Positions 1 to 8,323 of a stretch of 64,000 bases of DNA are shown here, piece after piece. How positions within the stretch are numbered: position 1 is the stretch's first letter; each line of letters opens with the position of its first letter. Source of the stretch: Promicromonospora sp. MEB111 (GTDB taxonomy: Bacteria > Actinomycetota > Actinomycetes > Actinomycetales > Cellulomonadaceae); assembly GCF_030209445.1 (NCBI RefSeq), contig NZ_JARVSD010000012.1, positions 124,001-188,000 of the forward strand, written 5' to 3'. Position numbers and translations under genes: made by a program. The notes beneath the pieces are model-generated. The model saw nothing but the letters and a program-made list of their open reading frames with translations, did no database searches and was not told the origin of the DNA.

Positions 1-1
1 G

Positions 2-619
2 GGAGCCATCTTCGTGGCGAACACCGTGCTGGTGGTCACCCTGCAGGTTCCGGTCACCGTCCTGATGTCCCGCTTCTCCCGGCGCACCGTGCTGGCGCTC
101 GCCGGCGTGGTGCTGACCGCCTCGTACCTCGGCTTCCTCGGGGCCACCTCGCTGGGACACGGCTGGGGCGCCCCCGCCGTCGTCGCCGTGTCCGTGGTCT
201 GCACCGTCGGCGAGATCGTCCATGCGGGCAGCGCCACCGCGCTCGTCACCGTCCTTGCCCCGCCCCATCTCCTGGGACGCGCCCTCGCGCGGTTCCAGCT
301 CTCCACGGGCTTCGGCCTCGCCGTCTCCCCGGCCGTCATCACCGCTCTCCCATCCCACGGCCCGGCGGCACTCTGGGGCGGCCTGGCCGCTGCGACGCTC
401 CTGTCCACCGCCGCCGTCGCCGGCGAGAAGGATCAGGGACCAGGTCGCCGTCCGGAGGTTGCCGCTCGCACCGTGCCTCCCGCGTCTGCCTCGCGAGGCG
501 GGCTCGGCGAGAGGCTCAGGGGGCAGGCTCAGGCGACAGGGGCATCTCGTCCGGCTTCCGAGCCTGGTCGCGGAACGTGGAGGGTGACGACCCGACGACG
601 CGGCGGAACGCCGTGCTGA
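2..619 (+). CDS. MFS-type membrane transporter, C-terminal fragment
   Basis: The reading frame is open from the left edge, so the true start lies outside the window. About 140 residues resemble the last membrane segments of a major-facilitator permease: hydrophobic helices separated by a short basic loop (MSRFSRRTVLAL), then a GRALARFQLSTGFGLAVSPA block typical of the helix 10-11 region. The final ~60 residues are Arg/Gly/Pro-rich, hydrophilic and lie antisense to the convergent AraC gene (about 100 bp overlap). This tail may be a frameshift artefact or a run-on after loss of the normal stop. The substrate cannot be inferred. Confidence 0.6.
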   Translation, partial: GAIFVANTVLVVTLQVPVTVLMSRFSRRTVLALAGVVLTASYLGFLGATSLGHGWGAPAVVAVSVVCTVGEIVHAGSATALVTVLAPPHLLGRALARFQLSTGFGLAVSPAVITALPSHGPAALWGGLAAATLLSTAAVAGEKDQGPGRRPEVAARTVPPASASRGGLGERLRGQAQATGASRPASEPGRGTWRVTTRRRGGTPC

Positions 620-1475
620 ACGCGCTCTCGGACTGGTAGCCCGTGGCCCGCGCGAGCTGGGAGATCGACAGCGTGTCGCGGGCGAGGGCGTTGCGCGCGA
701 GGTTCATGCGCCATCGGATCAGGTAGTCCAGGGGCGGGACGCCGACGTGGCTCTTGAAGGCCTGGGCGAACGCGGACCGCGACATGTGGCTGATGTCGGC
801 GAGCTCCTGGAGCGTCCAGGAGCGTGCGACGTCGGCGTGCACGGCGCGCAGGGCGGCGCCGATGCCGTCCTCGTTCAGGGCGCCCAGCCAGCCGGTGGGC
901 CGGTCCGTCCGGCCGGCGTGCGCACGCAGCATGTGCACGAGCAGGATCTGCGCGAGGTGGTTCTCCACCAGCGGGCCGCCGGCGGCGGTGGCCTCGACCT
1001 CGGTGGCCAGGAGCGTGATGAGCTGGCCCAGCTCCAGGCCGCGCGGGTCGGCCGCGCGGACGATCACGAGCGGCGGCAGGAGATCGGTCAGGAGGGACGC
1101 GTTGCCGTCGTCGAACCCGATGTGCCCGACGCAGAGGTAGAGGTTCTCCTCGGCCTCCGGGCCGATCCGCACGGACCCGTCCTCGGCACGGGCCCACACC
1201 TCTTCCGCGGGACGCGTCCGGGCGCCGGGCGTGCTGGCCAGCACGTAGGGCGGCGGGTCGCCCAGCATGAAGGTGTCGCCCTCCTGCAGGAGCACCGGCT
1301 CGTGCCCGTCGAGGATCAGCCAGCACGTGCCGCGCACGAGGCCGCCGATCCGCACGTGCGGGAACCGGTCGAAGCGCAACGCCCACTCGCCTGCGGCGTG
1401 CAGGCTCGGTCCGACCACCGTGCGGGGCCGGAGCAGGCTGATCGCGTCAGCCACCGGATCGCTGAAACCGAGCAA
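516..1475 (-). CDS. AraC-family transcriptional regulator with cupin sensor domain
   Basis: About 319 residues. The N-terminal ~170 residues resemble the cupin_6-type AraC ligand-binding domain (RIGGLVRGTCWLIL, LLQEGDTFMLG). The C-terminal ~100 residues form two helix-turn-helix motifs (WTLQELADISHMSRSAFAQAF and LSISQLARATGYQSESAFSTAFRR) ending in the usual GSSPSTFR signature. I chose the TTG at 1475 because an AGGAG sits 6 nt upstream; the in-frame TTG at 1481 directly abuts that AGGAG. It is divergent from the SDR gene at 1594, with paired 21-bp direct repeats between them. By family habit it probably controls that oxidoreductase and, since the repeats lie near its own start, perhaps itself. 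Confidence 0.88.
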   Translation of the reverse strand: MLGFSDPVADAISLLRPRTVVGPSLHAAGEWALRFDRFPHVRIGGLVRGTCWLILDGHEPVLLQEGDTFMLGDPPPYVLASTPGARTRPAEEVWARAEDGSVRIGPEAEENLYLCVGHIGFDDGNASLLTDLLPPLVIVRAADPRGLELGQLITLLATEVEATAAGGPLVENHLAQILLVHMLRAHAGRTDRPTGWLGALNEDGIGAALRAVHADVARSWTLQELADISHMSRSAFAQAFKSHVGVPPLDYLIRWRMNLARNALARDTLSISQLARATGYQSESAFSTAFRRVVGSSPSTFRDQARKPDEMPLSPEPAP

Positions 1476-1485
1476 ACCCAACTCC

Positions 1486-1521
1486 TGGACTATCGGTAAC
1501 GAATTCTGGACTATCCGTTAT
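1486..1521. promoter_or_regulatory. Tandem direct repeats, probable AraC-type operator
   Basis: TGGACTATCGGTAAC (1486-1500) and TGGACTATCCGTTAT (1507-1521) are direct repeats starting exactly 21 bp apart, two helical turns, the geometry at which AraC-type proteins contact tandem half-sites. They lie in the divergent intergenic region, 10 bp from the AraC start and 73 bp from the SDR start. Binding is inferred, not shown. Confidence 0.6.
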
Positions 1522-1593
1522 GGATGATACCTCTGCGGTCCCGCAGGATCGATGCCGGAACAGATCCGCGACGGAAGGTAGGGAGAGATCCAC

Positions 1594-2346
1594 ATGGGAC
1601 AGCTCGAGGGCAGGACGGCGGTCGTGACCGGCGGTAGCTCCGGCATCGGCCTGGCGACCGCGGTGCGGCTGGCGGAGGAGGGCGCGTACGTGTTCGTCAC
1701 GGGGCGGCGCGAGGCCGAGCTGGAGGCGGCCGTCAAGACCATCGGGGAGGACCGGGCCACAGCGGTCGTCGGCGACATCTCGGTGCCGGGGGACCTGGAC
1801 CGGCTCTACGCCGCGGTCCGGGCCCGGGGCAAGGGGCTGGACGTGCTCGTGGCGAACGCGGCGGTCGCCGCGTTCGTGACGCTGGAGGAGACCACCGAGG
1901 AGCACTTCGACCAGACCTTCGCGGTCAACGTCCGGGGCACGCTGTTCACGGTGCGGAAGGCGCTGCCGCTGCTCAACGAGGGCGCCTCGGTGATCCTGAC
2001 CGGATCCACGGCCGCCGACCGGGGGATGGAGGCGTTCGGCGCGTACTCGGCGTCGAAGGCCGCGGTCCGGTCGTTCGCGCGGACCTGGTCCAACGAGCTC
2101 AAGGGCCGCGGCATCCGGGTCAACGTCGTCTCGCCGGCCTGGATCGAGACGCCCGGCGGTACCGCCGCCTTCGGTGACGAGGAGACCGCCCGGGCCATCA
2201 AGGAGCAGGTGGCCGCGACCGTGCCCAAGGGCCGGATGGGGCAGCCCGAGGAGGCCGCCGCGGCCGTGGTGTTCCTCGCCTCGGATCAGAGCAGCTACGT
2301 CGTCGGCAACAACCTCTTCGTCGACGGCGGCGCCAACCAGGTCTGA
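1594..2346 (+). CDS. SDR-family NAD(P)-dependent oxidoreductase
   Basis: 250 residues, the usual length of a classical short-chain dehydrogenase. The cofactor motif TGGSSGIG is at about residues 12-19, NAA (NAG-type) follows, and the catalytic pair is Tyr151-x3-Lys155 in AYSASK. The C-terminal WIETPGG...FLASDQSSYVVGNNLFVDGG block is typical of 3-oxoacyl-ACP-reductase-like SDRs. A purine-rich GGTAGGGAGAG precedes the ATG. It is divergent from the AraC regulator and probably its target; cupin-AraC/SDR pairs are common. The substrate is unknown. Confidence 0.9.
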   Translation: MGQLEGRTAVVTGGSSGIGLATAVRLAEEGAYVFVTGRREAELEAAVKTIGEDRATAVVGDISVPGDLDRLYAAVRARGKGLDVLVANAAVAAFVTLEETTEEHFDQTFAVNVRGTLFTVRKALPLLNEGASVILTGSTAADRGMEAFGAYSASKAAVRSFARTWSNELKGRGIRVNVVSPAWIETPGGTAAFGDEETARAIKEQVAATVPKGRMGQPEEAAAAVVFLASDQSSYVVGNNLFVDGGANQV

Positions 2347-2382
2347 GCGACGAGGCCCGCGACAGCGACGAGGCCTGTGATC
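2347..2382 (+). repeat. Two 18-bp tandem units right after the SDR stop
   Basis: Units at 2347-2364 and 2365-2382 share GCGACGAGGCC and match at 14 of 18 positions. They begin at the first base after TGA. They belong to a pattern seen at several other gene ends in this window. Confidence 0.6.
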
Positions 2383-2407
2383 GGGGCCGACCTCCGGTGG
2401 GTGTCGC

Positions 2408-2962
2408 TCAGACGCCTTCGCGCAGGTACAGGTCGCGCAGCAGGCCGATCTCGCCGCCGTGGTGCGAGACCTCGACCAGTGCGTGCAGCGCGAGCTTCAG
2501 GTAGGTCTCGTCGGCCCAGCCGCCGGGGCCCCGGCCGATCGGTGCCAGCAGGCGCTCGTCGTCGAGGGCGGCGATGCGGGAGATGAAGTGCTCCCAGTCG
2601 TCGGCGAGCGCCTGGATGCCCTCTTTCGCGGTGCCCGGCCACTCGTGGCGGTCGCCGAACCCGGGGGCGTCGTCGAAGAAGTGGATCACGTAGCCGCGCA
2701 GGCAGAGGCTGCCGATGTGCCAGATGCGCCAGGCGATCGTCGTGACGGGGTCCGGCTCGTCCGGACCTGACTCCGGGAACAGGGTGGCGACGCGGAAGAC
2801 GCCGTCGTCGCCGGGGCGGATGCTGAAGCAGTCGCTGACCGGCTCCCAGTGGTACTCGGCGTCGGTCAGGCCCTCGAGACGTGCGAACAGCCGGGTTCGC
2901 TCGCGCTCGAAGATCGCGACGACGTCTCGCGTGGCGAGGTCGGGCGCGGTCAGGTCGGTCAT
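2408..2962 (-). CDS. DinB-superfamily protein
   Basis: 184 residues. The pattern fits DinB/YfiT-like four-helix-bundle proteins: an N-terminal helix (RTRLFARLEGLTDAEY), a central WRIWHIG block, and a C-terminal ALVEVSHHGGEIGLLRDLY helix carrying the metal-binding-type histidines. Many members are metal-dependent thiol (mycothiol or bacillithiol) transferases or have no known role. ATG at 2962 is preceded by GGAG at good spacing. It lies 60 bp downstream of the DUF2071 gene on the same strand and may be co-transcribed. No specific substrate can be assigned. Confidence 0.8.
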   Translation of the reverse strand: MTDLTAPDLATRDVVAIFERERTRLFARLEGLTDAEYHWEPVSDCFSIRPGDDGVFRVATLFPESGPDEPDPVTTIAWRIWHIGSLCLRGYVIHFFDDAPGFGDRHEWPGTAKEGIQALADDWEHFISRIAALDDERLLAPIGRGPGGWADETYLKLALHALVEVSHHGGEIGLLRDLYLREGV

Positions 2963-3022
2963 GTCGGCTCCAGGGTTCAGTGGTCTCGGAATGGTCGGGG
3001 CGGGGCGCGGGGCGCCGGTACC

Positions 3023-3778
3023 TCAGAGGACGGCGCCCCGCCGGACGACGACGGGCGAGCCGTCCGCGACGAAGGCCGAGAACGGTTCGGCGGCCAGGCT
3101 CTCGGCGAACGGCCGGCCGTACACCCGCTCGACGTCGCACTCCAGGGCGGCGTCGCGGGCCTGCCGGACCTGCCAGCTCGGGTGCTCCACGCGGTACTCG
3201 ACGGTGCCGCCGCCGCGCTGGGCGGCGTACCCCCAGTAGTGCTCGGTGACGAACTCCTCCTGCGAGCCCTCGACGAGCGGGCGCGCGGGGCCGTCGGTCG
3301 TGGCGCGCAGGCGGTGCCAGTCCCCGGCGTCGTGCCACGAGTACTCGACCAGGCCGCCCGGGGTGACCTCGTCGTCGTGCAGGTCGATGCGGTGCCGCAT
3401 CGGGCGTGCGACGTACTTCTCGCCGTAGACCACGCGGGCGACCGTGGCCAGGGCCCACCGGGGCACGATCTCCTTGACGAAGACCACGCCGCGCCGCCAG
3501 CCGTCGTCCGCCCGGCGGCGCACGTAGAACCGCAGGTTGATCTCGTCGAAGTCGCGGTGGAAGGGGACCGGGACGCCGAGCAGGCGCGTGTCGAGGAACT
3601 GGAAGCCGACCATGCTCACGAGGTGCCGGCCGTCCCACGTGTCGAGCTCGACGCCGCGCGGGACGAGCGGGCGCAGCACGTCCGGGTCGATCTCGTGGCT
3701 GAGCATCACCAGCCGGCGCCACTCGGCGGAGAGGAACATGCCGGTCCGCGGCTCCGGGCGTGCGTTCTCCGAGGTCAC
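3023..3778 (-). CDS. DUF2071 (YqjF-like) protein
   Basis: About 251 residues of a DUF2071-type protein. Characteristic blocks are MFLSAEWRRLVMLSHEIDPDVLRPLVPRG at the start (the W-x2-L...L-x2-VP family signature), NLRFYVR, GVVFVKEIVPR and EYSW, ending in HYWGY and HPSW. Function is unknown; the fold resembles acetoacetate-decarboxylase-like proteins by family annotation. I chose GTG at 3778 because TAGGTT (antisense of 3786-3791) lies exactly 7 nt upstream, a leaderless arrangement seen repeatedly here. The upstream ATG at 3799 would place the -10 box inside the gene. Confidence 0.78.
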   Translation of the reverse strand: MTSENARPEPRTGMFLSAEWRRLVMLSHEIDPDVLRPLVPRGVELDTWDGRHLVSMVGFQFLDTRLLGVPVPFHRDFDEINLRFYVRRRADDGWRRGVVFVKEIVPRWALATVARVVYGEKYVARPMRHRIDLHDDEVTPGGLVEYSWHDAGDWHRLRATTDGPARPLVEGSQEEFVTEHYWGYAAQRGGGTVEYRVEHPSWQVRQARDAALECDVERVYGRPFAESLAAEPFSAFVADGSPVVVRRGAVL

Positions 3779-3823
3779 GCCGAGGAACCTATCAACCATG
3801 ACCGGCCGGTGGCGGCGAAGTCC

Positions 3824-5005
3824 CTATCCGCCGACGACGGCCAGCGCCAGGGCGGCCAGACCCACGGTCGGCACCGCCGCGACCAGGCCCCAGGCGGCGA
3901 AGCGGCGCCACGGGAACGTGACACCGAGTGCGGCGACGCGCTGGTGCCACAACAGCGTCGCCAGCGACGCCCACGGCGTGACCAGCGGGCCGAGGTTCAC
4001 GCCGATCAGCAGCGCCATCAGCACGACGGGGTCGCCGGCGGCGACCGGCTCGAGCACCAGGTAGGCGGGCAGGTTGTTGATGCCGTTGGCGGCCAGCGCG
4101 CCGAGCGTCGCGACGCGCAGCAGCTCGCCCGGGCCGTGGCCGGCGCCGGTCACCGAGGTCAGCAGAGCTGTGAGGCCGTGGGCGTGCGCCGTCTCGACCA
4201 GGACGAACAGCGACGCGGCGATCCCGAGGGCCTGCCACGGCACCAGCGCGGGCCGCAGCGCGCTCCGCCGTCGGACGAGGAACAGGACGGCGAGCACGAC
4301 GGCGGCCGCCGTCGCGGGGACCCACACGTGCGGCGTGAGCGCGAGCAGCGGCAGCAGCACCAGGAGCACCAGCGCCGCGCCCCAGAACAGCACGGGGTCG
4401 GCGGGGACGCGCTGCGCGGGGACCCGGTAGGTCGAGAACAGGACGCCCCGGTACCGGACCGTGAGGATCGCGACGGGCACGACGACGCCCACGAGGGCCG
4501 GTGCCCAGCTCAGCGCCACGAACGCGGAGGGGTGGTCGCCGAACGCCGGTGCGGCGAGCAGGTTGGTCAGGTTGGAGACCGGCAGCAGCAGCGAGGCCGT
4601 GTTCGCCAGCCAGATGGTCGCCAGCGCGAACGGCAGGGGTGAGATCCCGACGCTCTGCGCGAGCAGCACGACGAGCGGCGTCAGGATGACCGCGGTGGTG
4701 TCGAGCGAGAGGAACACGGTGCTGACCACGGCCAGCAGCACCACCCACACCCACAGCACCACCATCCGTCGCCGGCCCCAGCGGCCGAGGAGCTGCGCGA
4801 GCACCTCGAACACCGAGGCGTCGCGCGCGAGCTCGGCGACGATCGTGATGGCGACCACGAACCCGAGCACGGGGGCGGTACGCGCGCCGACGGCCCGGGC
4901 GTCCTGCGCGGGCAGCAGGCCGCTCAGCACGCAGGCGGCCGCGACGACGACCATCACCAGAACGATCCACGTGCTCGGACGAGGTCTGGTGCGCGCGCCG
5001 TTCAC
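3824..5005 (-). CDS. ArsB/SLC13-type membrane permease
   Basis: About 393 residues with ten or more hydrophobic segments. Features of the ion-transporter superfamily containing ArsB, NhaD and SLC13 are visible: STVFLSLDTTAVILTPLV, then NTASLLLPVSNLTNLLAAP in the first half, and the mirrored AANGINNLPAYLVL and GVNLGPLVTPWASLATLLW in the second. These duplicated N-x-x-N loops suggest an inward/outward repeat. The substrate could be arsenite, an organic acid or a cation; no ars genes are adjacent. The GTG at 5005 is preferred because the longer frame from 5044 starts inside a perfect terminator hairpin. Confidence 0.78.
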   Translation of the reverse strand: MNGARTRPRPSTWIVLVMVVVAAACVLSGLLPAQDARAVGARTAPVLGFVVAITIVAELARDASVFEVLAQLLGRWGRRRMVVLWVWVVLLAVVSTVFLSLDTTAVILTPLVVLLAQSVGISPLPFALATIWLANTASLLLPVSNLTNLLAAPAFGDHPSAFVALSWAPALVGVVVPVAILTVRYRGVLFSTYRVPAQRVPADPVLFWGAALVLLVLLPLLALTPHVWVPATAAAVVLAVLFLVRRRSALRPALVPWQALGIAASLFVLVETAHAHGLTALLTSVTGAGHGPGELLRVATLGALAANGINNLPAYLVLEPVAAGDPVVLMALLIGVNLGPLVTPWASLATLLWHQRVAALGVTFPWRRFAAWGLVAAVPTVGLAALALAVVGG

Positions 5006-5022
5006 GCGCTGAGCATACGGAT

Positions 5023-5067
5023 CCGCAGGAGGGCGGCCGGCCACGGGGTGCGGCCGCCCTCCTGCGG
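5023..5067 (-). terminator. Perfect 17-bp hairpin terminator of the SGNH esterase gene
   Basis: CCGCAGGAGGGCGGCCG (5023-5039) is the exact reverse complement of 5051-5067, with an 11-nt loop. It sits 25 bp beyond the esterase stop and before the permease start, both on the minus strand. No U-run follows, as is usual in this genome. Confidence 0.75.
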
Positions 5068-5092
5068 GCTGCGGACGGTCAGTCGCCTTCTC

Positions 5093-6133
5093 TCAGTGCG
5101 TCAGGTCGGTGGCCCGGTCCGAACGCCGGACCTCGGCCCACCACGTGTCGAAGTCGACGCCCCTCTCCTTCGCCAGCTCTTCCAGCCTGGCCTTGGTCGG
5201 CGGCTGGAAGAGCTTCGGCTTGATCCTGCGGTCGGCCGCGGCGTACTTCTGCTGGAGCTTCGCCTGCTCCGCGGCCCCCGCCTCAGCCTCGGCCAGCACC
5301 GCGCTGGTCGCCGCGACGCTCGTGCCGGTCAGGACGCCACTGACCAGCGGCAGGTAGCCGTTGGCGTGACCGAGGCGGTTGGGGTGGTAGGACTCCTGCA
5401 CGGGGTTGGAGAAGCCGTTGATCCACTCGGTCGAGTCGCACACGGCGTGGCCCGTGAACCGGCTGACCGGGTTGACGAAGGTGTATCCCTTGGCGGAGGC
5501 GGCCGTCGAGGTGACCGAGTTGATGAGCACGACGGCGTTGTTGAGCGCCGTCTCGTCCTCCGGGCTGAAGAAGGTCGCCACGTTGCAGTCCTCGCCCATG
5601 AAGATCTTCGGGTAGCCGACGACGACCACCTTCGCGTTCGGTGCCCTCGTCCTGATCGCGGCATAGAGGGTGTTGAGCCGGCCCGGCAGGGTGCCGGAGA
5701 TGAACGCCCGCGCCGCGGCGACCGTACCGGCGCAGTCGCTGGCCCACGCCGGGAGGGCGCACTCCGTGAGCACGTCGGCGAACCCGGCGTCGTTGCCGCC
5801 GACCGAGATGGTGACATACCTCGTGCCTGTGCCCAGTGCACTGATCTGGCTGCTCGTCACGTCGGCCACGACCGCTCCCGAGCAGGCCCGGAAGTTGAGC
5901 GTGTAGCCCTTGGCCGCCGCGGTCAGGCTGGCGTAGGCGTAGGTCGAGCGCAGGCACTCGGTGCCGTCGTTGATGTAGGTCCTGGTGCCGGTGCCCGAGG
6001 AGTAGGAGTCGCCCAGGGCGACGTAGGACTCGCCGGCGGCGTACGACGGCAGGGCCGGCGTCGTCACCAGCCCGACCGTGACAAGACTCGTCGCCGCCAG
6101 GGCGGCGAGGACGCGCAAGAGACGTTGCTTCAT
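5093..6133 (-). CDS. Secreted SGNH/GDSL-family esterase or lipase
   Basis: 346 residues. A Sec signal peptide (MKQRLLRVLAALAATSLVTVG...PSYAA, cleavage near residue 33) is followed by the catalytic block GDSYSSG with Ser43. The oxyanion Gly and Asn113-114 region is in VGGNDAGF, and the C-terminal SYHPN gives the catalytic His250. Six cysteines in the mature protein (60, 84, 125, 133, 183, 232) suit three disulfides, as in the Streptomyces scabies esterase / S. coelicolor lipase type. The last ~70 residues (AEAEAGAAEQAKLQQKYAAA) form a charged helical extension not needed for catalysis. It acts outside the cell on an ester of unknown nature. Confidence 0.9.
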   Translation of the reverse strand: MKQRLLRVLAALAATSLVTVGLVTTPALPSYAAGESYVALGDSYSSGTGTRTYINDGTECLRSTYAYASLTAAAKGYTLNFRACSGAVVADVTSSQISALGTGTRYVTISVGGNDAGFADVLTECALPAWASDCAGTVAAARAFISGTLPGRLNTLYAAIRTRAPNAKVVVVGYPKIFMGEDCNVATFFSPEDETALNNAVVLINSVTSTAASAKGYTFVNPVSRFTGHAVCDSTEWINGFSNPVQESYHPNRLGHANGYLPLVSGVLTGTSVAATSAVLAEAEAGAAEQAKLQQKYAAADRRIKPKLFQPPTKARLEELAKERGVDFDTWWAEVRRSDRATDLTH

Positions 6134-6360
6134 TGGGCAGCTCCCCCGAAGGTCCGTCGAGCCACGCCAGTTGTGGCTCGATCGCTACCTTTATAGGAGA
6201 TTTCACCCAACTTACACAATATCTGGCAAATGAATACTTCAAGTTCGGTCAGTAGTTGGCCACCGATCTCCGCCGGTTGACGGCTGGCGATCACTTGGCA
6301 GGCGGAGGCTCCTGACCGCGAGCCACTGCACCACCCGGCTGACCTGGCGTCCTCGCGTTG

Positions 6361-6399
6361 CCGAGTCAGCTAGTTGGTCAGACCAAGTAACTGACTCGG
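6361..6399. promoter_or_regulatory. 39-bp near-perfect palindrome upstream of divergent genes
   Basis: The half CCGAGTCAGCTAGTTGGTC (6361-6379) mirrors 6381-6399 around A6380 with only two mismatched positions. At about 51% G+C it is poorer in G+C than its surroundings. It lies between the minus-strand esterase and the plus-strand kinase-like gene, an operator position; there is no U-run to suggest termination. The rest of the 6134-6522 intergenic stretch shows no other clear signal apart from the leaderless -10 box at 6510. Confidence 0.5.
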
Positions 6400-6522
6400 C
6401 GATTCGGCGTGCGTGAGGATCCGCCCGGTCGTGGGCGCTGGTCGTAGCGCCACCCACGATCGGCCTCGACCATCCCGAAAATGTGGCGTCCGCGGGCTCT
6501 CGCTGTGTCTACGCTGCGGCAC

Positions 6523-7173
6523 GTGAACTGGTTCGAGTCCCTGCGCGACCTGTCGCACCGCGAAGCGGCCGGCCGGCTCCTCGCCGACGGGTGGAACGTG
6601 TGCGGCCTGGGGGACTGGGCCACGGTCTGGCGTTCGCCCGACGGCGCTCTGGTCGCCAGGGTCAGTCCGTTCGAGCCGGCCTACGAGGTCTTCGTCGAGC
6701 TGTGCCGAACCCTGGACGGCCATCCGCTGCTGCCACGCATCGAGTTCGACGCCCCTCTGATGGGTGGGGGCCGCCTCACCGTGATGGAGTTCCTGATGCC
6801 GGTCGAGCCGGCCGTGGCGGACGCCGTCGTGGTGCGCTGGGCTGCAGCAGCGGACGGTGACCCGATCACGGTGATTCGCCGGGAGGCCGAGCGGCTCGAC
6901 GCCGAGGCAGGCCGGTCGATCCCGTTCTGGGGCGGGCTGGACCACAACCCGGGCAACGTGCTGCAGAACCCCGCCGGGGAACCGAAGCTGGTCGACCTGT
7001 TCTATGCCGCCGGCCTGGAGATCTATCGGGTCCTGCGGGACGACCCGGCAAGGATCGCCGAGGCCGTCCCGGCCGACCGCCGCCGGTTCATCTGTGACAT
7101 CGCCGCCCTGGCCCGCTTGTCGAGCCCGGACGAGCTGGCGGCGCTCCGAGCGGCGGCGGACAGCCTCGACTGA
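6523..7173 (+). CDS. Protein-kinase-like fold protein (phosphotransferase-like)
   Basis: About 216 residues. GLGDWATVWRSPDGALVARVSP resembles a glycine-loop plus VAIK-type strand, and GGLDHNPGNVLQNPAGEPKLVDLFYAAG resembles the catalytic loop (HGDLHPGNVL) plus metal-binding strand (DxD) of aminoglycoside-phosphotransferase/kinase folds. The catalytic Asp would be in LDHNPGN, and the second Asp is in LVDLF. It is short for an APH enzyme. I start at GTG 6523 because TACGCT (6510-6515) lies 7 nt upstream, a leaderless layout. No partner gene is evident and the substrate is unknown. Confidence 0.6.
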   Translation: MNWFESLRDLSHREAAGRLLADGWNVCGLGDWATVWRSPDGALVARVSPFEPAYEVFVELCRTLDGHPLLPRIEFDAPLMGGGRLTVMEFLMPVEPAVADAVVVRWAAAADGDPITVIRREAERLDAEAGRSIPFWGGLDHNPGNVLQNPAGEPKLVDLFYAAGLEIYRVLRDDPARIAEAVPADRRRFICDIAALARLSSPDELAALRAAADSLD

Positions 7174-7255
7174 AGGCGCGCCGCCGGCGTGCCCCGGGAC
7201 CGAGGCTCGGTCGCCGGAGCGCCCCGGCATGACCTCGGCGCACGGCCCCGGGGAC

Positions 7256-8017
7256 CTACGGCTGGCCGATCCGCTCCCCGTCCACCCAGACCTCCAGGTC
7301 GGCGCTCTTCTCGGGCCAGAAGCAGACCAGCCCGGCGATTCCCGCCGCCTCGCGCAGCGGGGTCTCGTACCCCCAGACGGCGTCGTGCACCTTGAGGTCG
7401 CCCGCGGTCACGGACCAGTACCGCGCGGTTCCCTTGTACGGGCAGTAGCTCACGGCGTCGGTCGGGCTCAGGAGGTCCATGCGGACGTCGACCCGCGGCA
7501 GGTAGTACCGGGGCGTCAGCCCGGTCTCGGTCAGGATCACGGGCCGGTGCGACTCGGCGACGACCTCGCCGTTCAGCACCACCCGCACGTGGCGGCTGGA
7601 GTGCAGGGTGTCGACCCGGACGTACGGGCTGCGGGCATGGAAGTGGATCACCTCGTCCTCCTCGAGCCAGGTGTCCATGGCCGTCCAGGTCAGCGTGTAC
7701 GCGCTGCGCATGCCTTCGGTCGGCGCCTCGGGAAACCGCTGGGCGGCGCGCTGGACGACGCGGTCGCCGAGCACGACGTCGAACTGCTCGCTCGGCCCGA
7801 GCGCGCGTGACCGCTCGCCCTGTCCGGCCGGACGGAGCTCCGCCCGGAGGTCCTCGGGCGCGAAGAAGTACCGGGGCGCGTACGAGTACTCCCACACCAG
7901 CAGGGGTGCGGCGGCGTCGGCGACCACCTCGCCCTCGCTCAGGGCCCGGATCCGGGTCAGCCCCTGCTGGACCGTTCCCGGCTGGATCGCGAACGGGTTC
8001 TGCACGATGTCGGTCAC
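7256..8017 (-). CDS. DUF427-domain protein, two copies
   Basis: 253 residues. Two DUF427-like units can be read: residues ~30-125 (VVADAAAPLLVWEY...YFFAPEDLR) and ~145-250 (VRVVLNGEVVAESHRPVILTETGLTPRYYLPRVDVRMDLL, then SYCPYKGTARYWSV and FWPEKSADLEVWVDGERI). The second carries the family hallmarks CPYKG and YxPRxDV. Function of the family is unknown. GTG at 8017 follows a GAGAGGTGA ribosome-binding site. It converges with the kinase-like gene; a small GACCGAG/CTCGGTC palindrome (7198-7212) lies between the two stops. Confidence 0.85.
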   Translation of the reverse strand: MTDIVQNPFAIQPGTVQQGLTRIRALSEGEVVADAAAPLLVWEYSYAPRYFFAPEDLRAELRPAGQGERSRALGPSEQFDVVLGDRVVQRAAQRFPEAPTEGMRSAYTLTWTAMDTWLEEDEVIHFHARSPYVRVDTLHSSRHVRVVLNGEVVAESHRPVILTETGLTPRYYLPRVDVRMDLLSPTDAVSYCPYKGTARYWSVTAGDLKVHDAVWGYETPLREAAGIAGLVCFWPEKSADLEVWVDGERIGQP

Positions 8018-8323
8018 TGCTCACCTCTCGTTGTCGGCCGCGCCCTCGCGATCGCGTACGAGCACGTCCGCGGGCACCTCACCCGGAGGCCAACCCCGCG
8101 AGCGGCGGCAATATTTCACCCGAAATCGCCCGTCACCTGTCGTGGTGTCCTCGACTCGGCCCGCACACCGCGGGGTCCTGGACCGTGGGGGCCGCATCCC
8201 GGGCACGATCCCCGGCTCCCGGGTGATCTTCGGGTGTTCTCAGGTGCCGGGCCATCAGCGCCGTCCCGCCGTCTCTCTTTCCTGTCGGCGGCCGCGTCCG
8301 CGGTCGGGAGAGTGAGCACGACC
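8018..8323. other. Divergent intergenic region, no gene
   Basis: About 300 bases between the DUF427 gene (minus) and the metalloprotease gene (plus). It contains a modestly AT-rich patch near 8108-8122 and a CCCGGG pair near 8198 and 8218. I see no convincing operator, RNA or small ORF. A frame open from 8234 joins the protease but begins in sequence without protein-like character. Confidence 0.4.

Noticed and set aside
3824-5005. Arsenite permease arsB
   Set aside because: The fold class fits, but no arsR, arsC or other ars gene is adjacent; substrate left open.
7182-7228. Direct repeat CGCCGGCGTGCCCCGG / CGCCGGAGCGCCCCGG flanking GACCGAG-G-CTCGGTC, as a terminator or attachment site
   Set aside because: The central hairpin has effectively no loop and the flanks do not extend the stem; there is no integrase or tRNA nearby. 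Left as a minor curiosity between convergent stops.
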